Source of the DNA: Paraconiothyrium sp. Pb-2020
Taxonomy: Eukaryota; Ascomycota; Dothideomycetes; Pleosporales; Didymosphaeriaceae
Assembly (NCBI GenBank): GCA_022419385.1
Contig: JAJUBI010000002.1
Span: forward strand, 2,294,001 to 2,358,000
Direction of reading: 5' to 3'
Length of the DNA stretch: 64,000 nucleotides
Part shown: positions 58,873-64,000 of the stretch, one piece after another
Layout: every line of letters begins with the position of its first letter
Numbering within the stretch: the stretch's first letter is position 1
Made by a program: the position numbers and the translations under genes
The notes under the pieces: model-generated
The model's input: only the letters and a program-made list of their open reading frames with translations
What the model was told of the DNA's origin: nothing
The model's database searches: none

Positions 58873-60627
58873 ATCGTAAATGTCTCTCATTGGGAACATA
58901 TATTCCTCAAGATATCAAGTTGCGATCGCTCGCAGAAGTGCTTGCCACGAACGATGCAACACTCGTTCGTTGCCCATAAGTAAGACAGAGATCAGCAGTG
59001 CTCAGACTGGTCCCCGGCGGCATACAGCGCAGAAAGTTCACCGGACTTGCCAAGGTCACGCCAAATTTAATTGCATTACCCCACATATCCAGTACAAATT
59101 CGACCATATGGACTGGTTAGGGTGGTCCTCCTTGCTCGCATATTTCTCGACAGACCGAGTTTGCCGTTCTCTCCTTGTCGCATAACGTCTCAACTTTGCG
59201 CAACTTCTTACCTAAATCTGCTCAAGTTGTCTCTCCATCCACTGCTAAATCTTCGTTGCGTTTGCTCAGTTTGTGCATTGATCTTGGCACCCTGCTCCCG
59301 CTCTGTACAGATCAAGTGGTTGTACCGCGCAATGTGCGCTTCGGAAGCGAGTGTCGACAAAGTTGTCCATGTCGATGTCATTCATCATTGTACGTAAAAC
59401 AAGAGATGAGACTAGACAGCATGTCAAACCTACAGCTGTACGAATCGAAAAGTCACGCCTCACTTTGACCGTCCTTGCGTCGCAATCACTTGCAATTCAC
59501 CCATTCCGCTGTTCCAGAAAATGGTTGTTCTTGTGTGGACAACCCGCAACCCCGCCAGTGGTGTTATTTGTTGGTGGAAGCTCCGGACCGCTCCATGACA
59601 CAACTCGATCCCGTTGAGTACCGACGATTGTAAGCCCCGAAGGAAGTGCTCTGCGTACTACACGTACATAATTGAAATATGCGCCTTCTATCGTTACTCT
59701 TACAGTACGCTATGAACGTGCTGCGTTCTTCGCTGTGCTTTAGACGTCAATGATGTCTAGCGTCTAAAGTAAATTACTCACAACAGTACCTGCTAAGCCA
59801 ATTAGATATACCTAGTTATTACCTCTAAAGGTAACATCTCTTCTAGTATAAGCTATGTATTTGGTGATGACCGCGTGAAGGTGTACTAAGATAGAATGCC
59901 GATTCCTTTTCGCCGCAGCCTGGGTTCCTACATGTCTATTCGAAGGCCTATATGCTACTGACCCTGAGAGTATATATATATATACTTTATTAGCTCTATA
60001 GACGAAGAGGCTCACGTTATTATAAGCTATAATATAAGAAGCTGGAACGGACTGATCGAAGCGTAGGAAAGGCCGAATGTGAATACTGTATCCTGGAGTA
60101 ACTTAAGTCGACCCCACGACTTTGGCGATGATAATGGTGGTGACGATCTGGGCTATTCAGCTACCTTCTAGGGTATAGGGAGAAGTAAGAACCTGATAGG
60201 AATAGGCCTCTTAAGCTTCTATTTGATAATATTCTAGTATACCTCAAGAGGCGTTTTATACAGATTGATAGATCATATGTTTACTACTACACACTAGATA
60301 GTAGACATAATATAGTGAATAAGATTAACTAATAATCCAGTGACTTGCCTGATGTGTTGAAACAACGGGGAGGAGTTGCGGAAATGTTGAAGGATTACAG
60401 AAGGGTACGAAGGTCGGAACGAATCCTTGATGAATACTGTCATTGATTGTGTATGTTCAGATAGCATGCGTTAAACTTACGTGAGAGCGGTTACACACAC
60501 CGTGGCTCCTCCTACGTCGACCACCTATCCTGACTACTTCGGGACTAAATATCGCCATCTACTCTCACAATCAACGACACCATCAAGGACACCGCCCAAT
60601 AAAACGGTCGGAGGTGACCCAACGGTG
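58873..60627. other. 1.75-kb spacer with AT-rich segment
   Basis: No supported gene. From about 59640 to 60350 the sequence is AT-rich with many TA steps and stops in every frame, and includes a (TA)7 tract at 59971-59984. It may be an old degraded repeat; no termini were found. Confidence 0.45.
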
Positions 60628-60987
60628 ATGATGGTAGTGCATTCGTCCCCTCGCGGTTTCTGGGGATTTGTTGAGGAACACGGCCATGAAGGCTACGCCA
60701 GCCTGAATACCATTCCGCCCATTGCTCGCTCAGATCCCTTCCAAAAACATGGGGACGATTCCCTCAGATCAAGTCCCATTTCAAGAGCGAATGACCCTTT
60801 CGAAGAGCAAGCGACCCTTCCTGACTTACGAACAGCTCCCGACGTTCAAACGAATTGTTTGGAAGATCAGACACCATCATTGCCACGAACGCAAATTCAC
60901 GTTGGCGTTGCAGCTCTTCCAGCGCTACCATCGTTGCGAGAGCTGAAAGGGAGCACGCTTCCAAGACGGAATCGAACAGCTATATGA
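60628..60987 (+). CDS. Hypothetical small ORF
   Basis: A 119-codon frame from the ATG at 60628 (MMVVHSSPRGFWGFVEEHGHEGY); the frame is open back to 60481 without an ATG. No family is recognised and Pro/Ser content is high. It could be a lineage-specific protein, the 3' part of a decayed gene, or chance. A pyrimidine-rich tract follows at 61017-61034. Confidence 0.3.
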   Translation: MMVVHSSPRGFWGFVEEHGHEGYASLNTIPPIARSDPFQKHGDDSLRSSPISRANDPFEEQATLPDLRTAPDVQTNCLEDQTPSLPRTQIHVGVAALPALPSLRELKGSTLPRRNRTAI

Positions 60988-61401
60988 CTAAGAGACACAG
61001 GAGGCCACGCGTACGGTTTTTCTTTTTTTTTCTTTGCTAAAAATAGGAGGCTTCTCAAGTCAGTAGCATAGGGAGACCTGTTCCGAGGTCCCATTCATCC
61101 TCAAGAATGCGCGCTAATGCTCGCGTTCGCAGCGAGGAGAAAGAGCGTGTTCGAGTGACTGAGCCTATATAGGTATCGTCTCAATATGGAGAAGATATAA
61201 CAAGGACAGTTTTCAGAACAGTTGGCTATCTGACGAGTGTGTCGCGGTTTGGGCAGGTTTTACAGGGGGGCTTCATCGACAAATACCAGAGAAGGTTCTT
61301 TTCATTTGACGAATGCGTACCTTCTCAGATTCGAAAGTGAATTACCAGCTTCTCCCGGCGCGAATTCCTCGAGGCTACCGGAGGACCGTCCGGGGCCGCC
61401 T
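60988..61401. other. Intergenic, nothing recognised
   Basis: A T-rich run at 61017-61034 and otherwise ordinary sequence. 3' flank of the methyltransferase gene. Confidence 0.5.
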
Positions 61402-62421
61402 TTACTGCCCCTGCTTACCCACATATACAATAACCTGTAGACCACCCGTATAAGGGACCATGGTGTTCTTGAATCCGTTCTTGGGGTCCTCGATGTACGC
61501 ATGGAAGTCCTTATATCCCTCTGCCGCAGCAATGGCATTGTCGACGACGATCGTCGCGCCGACCCGAAGCTTGGGCTGGACTAGCTTGAGCGTTGGTAGG
61601 GCGAGGTAAGACCAGACTAAGGCCGTTAGCTTGTATAAATGTTGCGGGTGTGCAGGGTCGAAAGGATTGAGAAGGCTGAAAGCGACAGACAATTTGAAGA
61701 GGCTGAAATTTTCACGGAAAGCAGAGTTAGAAGTCGACTGGAGTATATCGACAAGGTTGAAAAAGGGTGCTAAAAGATAAGGATAGATGAGTGAGTCACA
61801 CTTACTGTCCAATAACACAAAGTCAATTTGCTCCGGTAGGTTCGTCTTCAGCGATTCACGTATGTCTTCAAGGCGTAGGTCGATCCACGGCAGGACTGCA
61901 TCGCCCAACTGAGCCCAATGACGTCTCGCACGATCCGCTTTTACTGTTTCATTCTCCGTCGCAATGACCTTGCCATGTCCACCAGAGAAGGCAGCATTTT
62001 GAGATACGGCTAGAGCGAGCCATATCGTGCTCACACCGAAGCTGGTGCCTGCTTCGACGACATGTGTTGCTCTGCTGGCGCGGAGCAGTACTGAGGGCGG
62101 TTAGACGAATAGTAGCAATACTGCTTGTCCAGATATATCGTGGAAGTGGGAGCCCTTGGTCGATGAAGGTAAGGGTAGAGTCTCTATAGCACATGCTGTT
62201 TTTCAGTACATGACGGGTTCAGACTCACAATACACAAGTGCACACTTGTCCGGCTCGAGCGCCACGAATCTCTGGAGTGCCACCCCGGCAGGCTGGTCAT
62301 CCGTGCTCACATATGGAATTTCAGTCAGCGCTTGAACGTGCAAGTCCCTCAATATCTCTTTGACGCTGTCGCTCGCTTGTAAAGTTGCCAACGCCTTGTC
62401 TAGGGTTCGGAAGTCGGGCAT
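61402..62421 (-). CDS. SAM-dependent O-methyltransferase, family 3 (CCoAOMT-like)
   Basis: A class I methyltransferase of the catechol/caffeoyl-CoA type, 230 aa. Exons are 62421-62229, 62090-61806 and 61616-61402. The SAM motif is VVEAGTSFGVST near residues 75-86, followed by GKVIATENE (acidic ribose-binding residue) and FVLLDIWSYLALPTLKLVQPKLRVGATIVVDN. A 189-bp intron (61805-61617) interrupts LLD/IWSY; read through, that intron happens to stay open, but it inserts about 63 residues foreign to the family. The acceptor has a GCTAACG branch-like site. An upstream in-frame Met (MIKFETII) would lengthen the start. Substrate unknown; no biosynthetic cluster partners are visible in the window. Confidence 0.9.
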
Positions 62422-63546
62422 TATAATGGTTTCGAACTTGATCATATATAGGTTCTTTCCCAAGTAGAGGTTGATCAAAGGGACGGGTGGCAATGCTATA
62501 GGATGTGGACCGTAGTTGTGACTGCTATGCTGCCCAGGTGCGTCCCGTCGACTAGCAACCGAAGACGACAGGGGAGACAAACTTGGCTCCGTAGGAAAAG
62601 AATGAACGAATTGTTCTGCAGAGGACTGTGCACATAAAAAGACCGACGGTTGCAAATGTTTTGTTGGCTCATGCGCGGTGTACGCTACGATACTTCCACC
62701 AGTCCCGCCGGTTCCGCCAATTCCGCTTGCAGTCACATCTCTATTGGACGGTTCATCTACGCAAGATGCGGACTCAGTATCACTCAGCTACTCCGCATGA
62801 GAGCAGAGCATAAGTCGGCTTCGGTGTTACCTTCCTATGAGTGGCATGAACCATGATAAGCAATGACACGGCACGGAGGTTGAGGATGGGCCAAGCCAAG
62901 TATTTCGCATCGACTATGCATTCGACTCGCATACTGTCTATGCTACGCATCCTTAACCTATTATTCAGTAGTAGTCTCTGTGTTCTCTCAACGCGACTTC
63001 AAATCCCCTATTTTGTGGATATCCAAATCGTCCAAAACGCGGACAGCGCAAAACATCCAATGCAGCCATTCATCCAGAACGCCGATACAGGAAGGAGATT
63101 CGTGTGATGAGTATTAGTTACAAGCATTAAGCCAGCGGGTCATTCTTGGTTTCGTTGTCGAGTTTTCCCCGGGAAACGGCGTGATGAAGGTGCTCAATCG
63201 AAACATACAGTGAATGGAATTGAGGCGCGATGAATGAGAAAGGCGCCAGGTGTGAGTCCTTTTTGCAGCATCGAGGTAGGACTCTGGGTATTGAAAGTGT
63301 CGGGGAGGCATGAGTACTCGGCCGTAGTGCTTGCGTGAGGTTTTTGCATACAGTGTTGGCCGAGGCGGGCCTGGGTCGCTCCTGGTTCTAGTACACTTCC
63401 GACTGCAGCCATCAAGGGACAAAGGACCAGGAACGGCGGGTTCAGCTTGCAATGTATTGGGGTTGCACGACACACCAAGGCCGTTCAGGACTTTGTTGCT
63501 ATCACTGCGTGCTCACGTTAGCCACACGCATCACCAAAGATGATCT
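62422..63546. other. 1.1-kb spacer, nothing recognised
   Basis: Upstream of the methyltransferase and downstream of the edge gene. Several short ORFs, none supported. Confidence 0.45.
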
Positions 63547-64000
63547 TTAGTGGTACCGCGGAGGCGACCCTTGACCGTTTGGCGCCCCGTTGGTGCTTTG
63601 ATAGCCCCCTCCCCGGTGGTCCATCTCGCTCCGCATGACATCTAGTGTCTGCGGGAAGTACGGCTTGATGCCGTAAGTCGACAGGTACTGTGCAGTCTTC
63701 TCGATGCGTTTAATCTCGCGCTGGACATTCCATTCTTCGCCTTCACCGAAGCGCCTGCTGACCACGTCGACCATAGCGGCATCGAGGCGGCCGTAGAAGT
63801 CGCGACGGGCAGCAAGATCGTCTTCATCTCCTGTGTCGAGGCCACCATGGGAGTTCAGGTTGCCACCCAGCTTGAGGACGAGATCAAAGGCATGACGAGG
63901 TCCCGAGGGAAGGAGCGCCAATCGCTGAATATCTGGCAAGAACTTGAGCATAGCTGAGGCAAAATGAGCTGAAGAAATAGAGTCGTTGAGGTCGTCCTGC
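63547..64000 (-). CDS. C-terminal part of an unidentified gene running off the right edge
   Basis: A minus-strand frame is open from the window edge to a stop at 63547 (about 150 residues). It reads DDLNDSISSAHFASAMLKFLPDIQRLALLPSG, then KLGGNLNSHGGLDTGDEDDL, RRDFYGRLDAAMVDVVSRRFGEG, a charged helix (EIKRIEKTAQYLSTYGIKPYF) and a Gly/Pro-rich tail. Ordered, helix-rich sequence with good codon character, so it is probably real, but I do not recognise the family. The Met at 63951 is internal, because conserved-looking sequence continues upstream of it. Confidence 0.6.
   Translation of the reverse strand, partial: QDDLNDSISSAHFASAMLKFLPDIQRLALLPSGPRHAFDLVLKLGGNLNSHGGLDTGDEDDLAARRDFYGRLDAAMVDVVSRRFGEGEEWNVQREIKRIEKTAQYLSTYGIKPYFPQTLDVMRSEMDHRGGGYQSTNGAPNGQGSPPRYH

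Noticed and set aside
61617..61805. Open reading through the methyltransferase intron
   Set aside because: It stays open by chance, but the inserted residues have no counterpart in the family and clear donor, branch and acceptor signals flank it.
1..64000. CRISPR arrays, bacterial operons, phage or insertion-sequence elements
   Set aside because: The window is eukaryotic: spliced genes, no ribosome-binding sites and no regularly spaced repeats.
1..64000. tRNA or rRNA genes
   Set aside because: I saw no convincing A-box/B-box cloverleaf or rRNA sequence by eye. A tRNAscan-SE run would settle it.

Overview
The window is nuclear DNA from a filamentous ascomycete (Pezizomycotina; Dothideomycetes is my best guess, from protein style only). 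The evidence is that nearly every gene is broken by short GT...AG introns of about 46-190 bp, that the genes are single-cistron units, and that the content is typically fungal: a Zn(II)2Cys6 regulator, a Dal5-type transporter, Leu1-type isopropylmalate isomerase, Mcd4, Ecm11, augmin subunit 6 and a TRI14-like secreted protein. I assembled exon structures by hand from reading frames, family consensus and splice signals. Each joined CDS was checked for codon phase.

Layout. 0.7-8.0 kb: an apparent sugar or glycoside utilisation group: an intracellular GH31 glycosidase (-), a Dal5/ACS-type transporter (+) divergent from it across a 372-bp promoter with CreA-like and CGG/CCG palindromes, then a Zn2Cys6 regulator (+). 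9.0-12.4 kb: a folate enzyme (HPPK-DHPS, -) divergent from a nitronate monooxygenase (+). 12.6-14.2 kb: a broken conserved fragment and an F-box protein (-). 14.5-19.6 kb: ECM11 (+), a decayed Thr-rich secreted-protein gene (-), CDC73 (+). 20.0-26.4 kb: LEU1 and ALG7 (both -), then SEH1 (+) sharing a 207-bp divergent promoter with ALG7. 26.9-28.7 kb: an unidentified protein with one C-terminal membrane segment. 29.9-31.2 kb: a secreted TRI14-like propeller protein whose tail carries a repeated dibasic-flanked peptide. 32.2-37.2 kb: an HD-domain phosphohydrolase (-), HAUS6 (+) and a DUF3237 protein (+).

37.2-46.8 kb is a gene-poor, more AT-rich block. It holds a DHA1-like transporter pseudogene destroyed only by single-base indels, plus unrecognisable coding relics. 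46.9-58.9 kb returns to dense housekeeping genes: NOT2 (-), a bZIP factor (-), mitochondrial uL29m (+), Rab GDI (+) and MCD4 (+). 58.9-64 kb has an AT-rich spacer, a weak hypothetical ORF, an O-methyltransferase (-) and the C-terminal part of an unidentified gene running off the end (-).

The most interesting observations are the repeated peptide tail on the secreted propeller protein (a candidate Kex2-processed peptide precursor), the GH31-transporter-regulator group with its motif-rich divergent promoter, and the indel-only transporter pseudogene.
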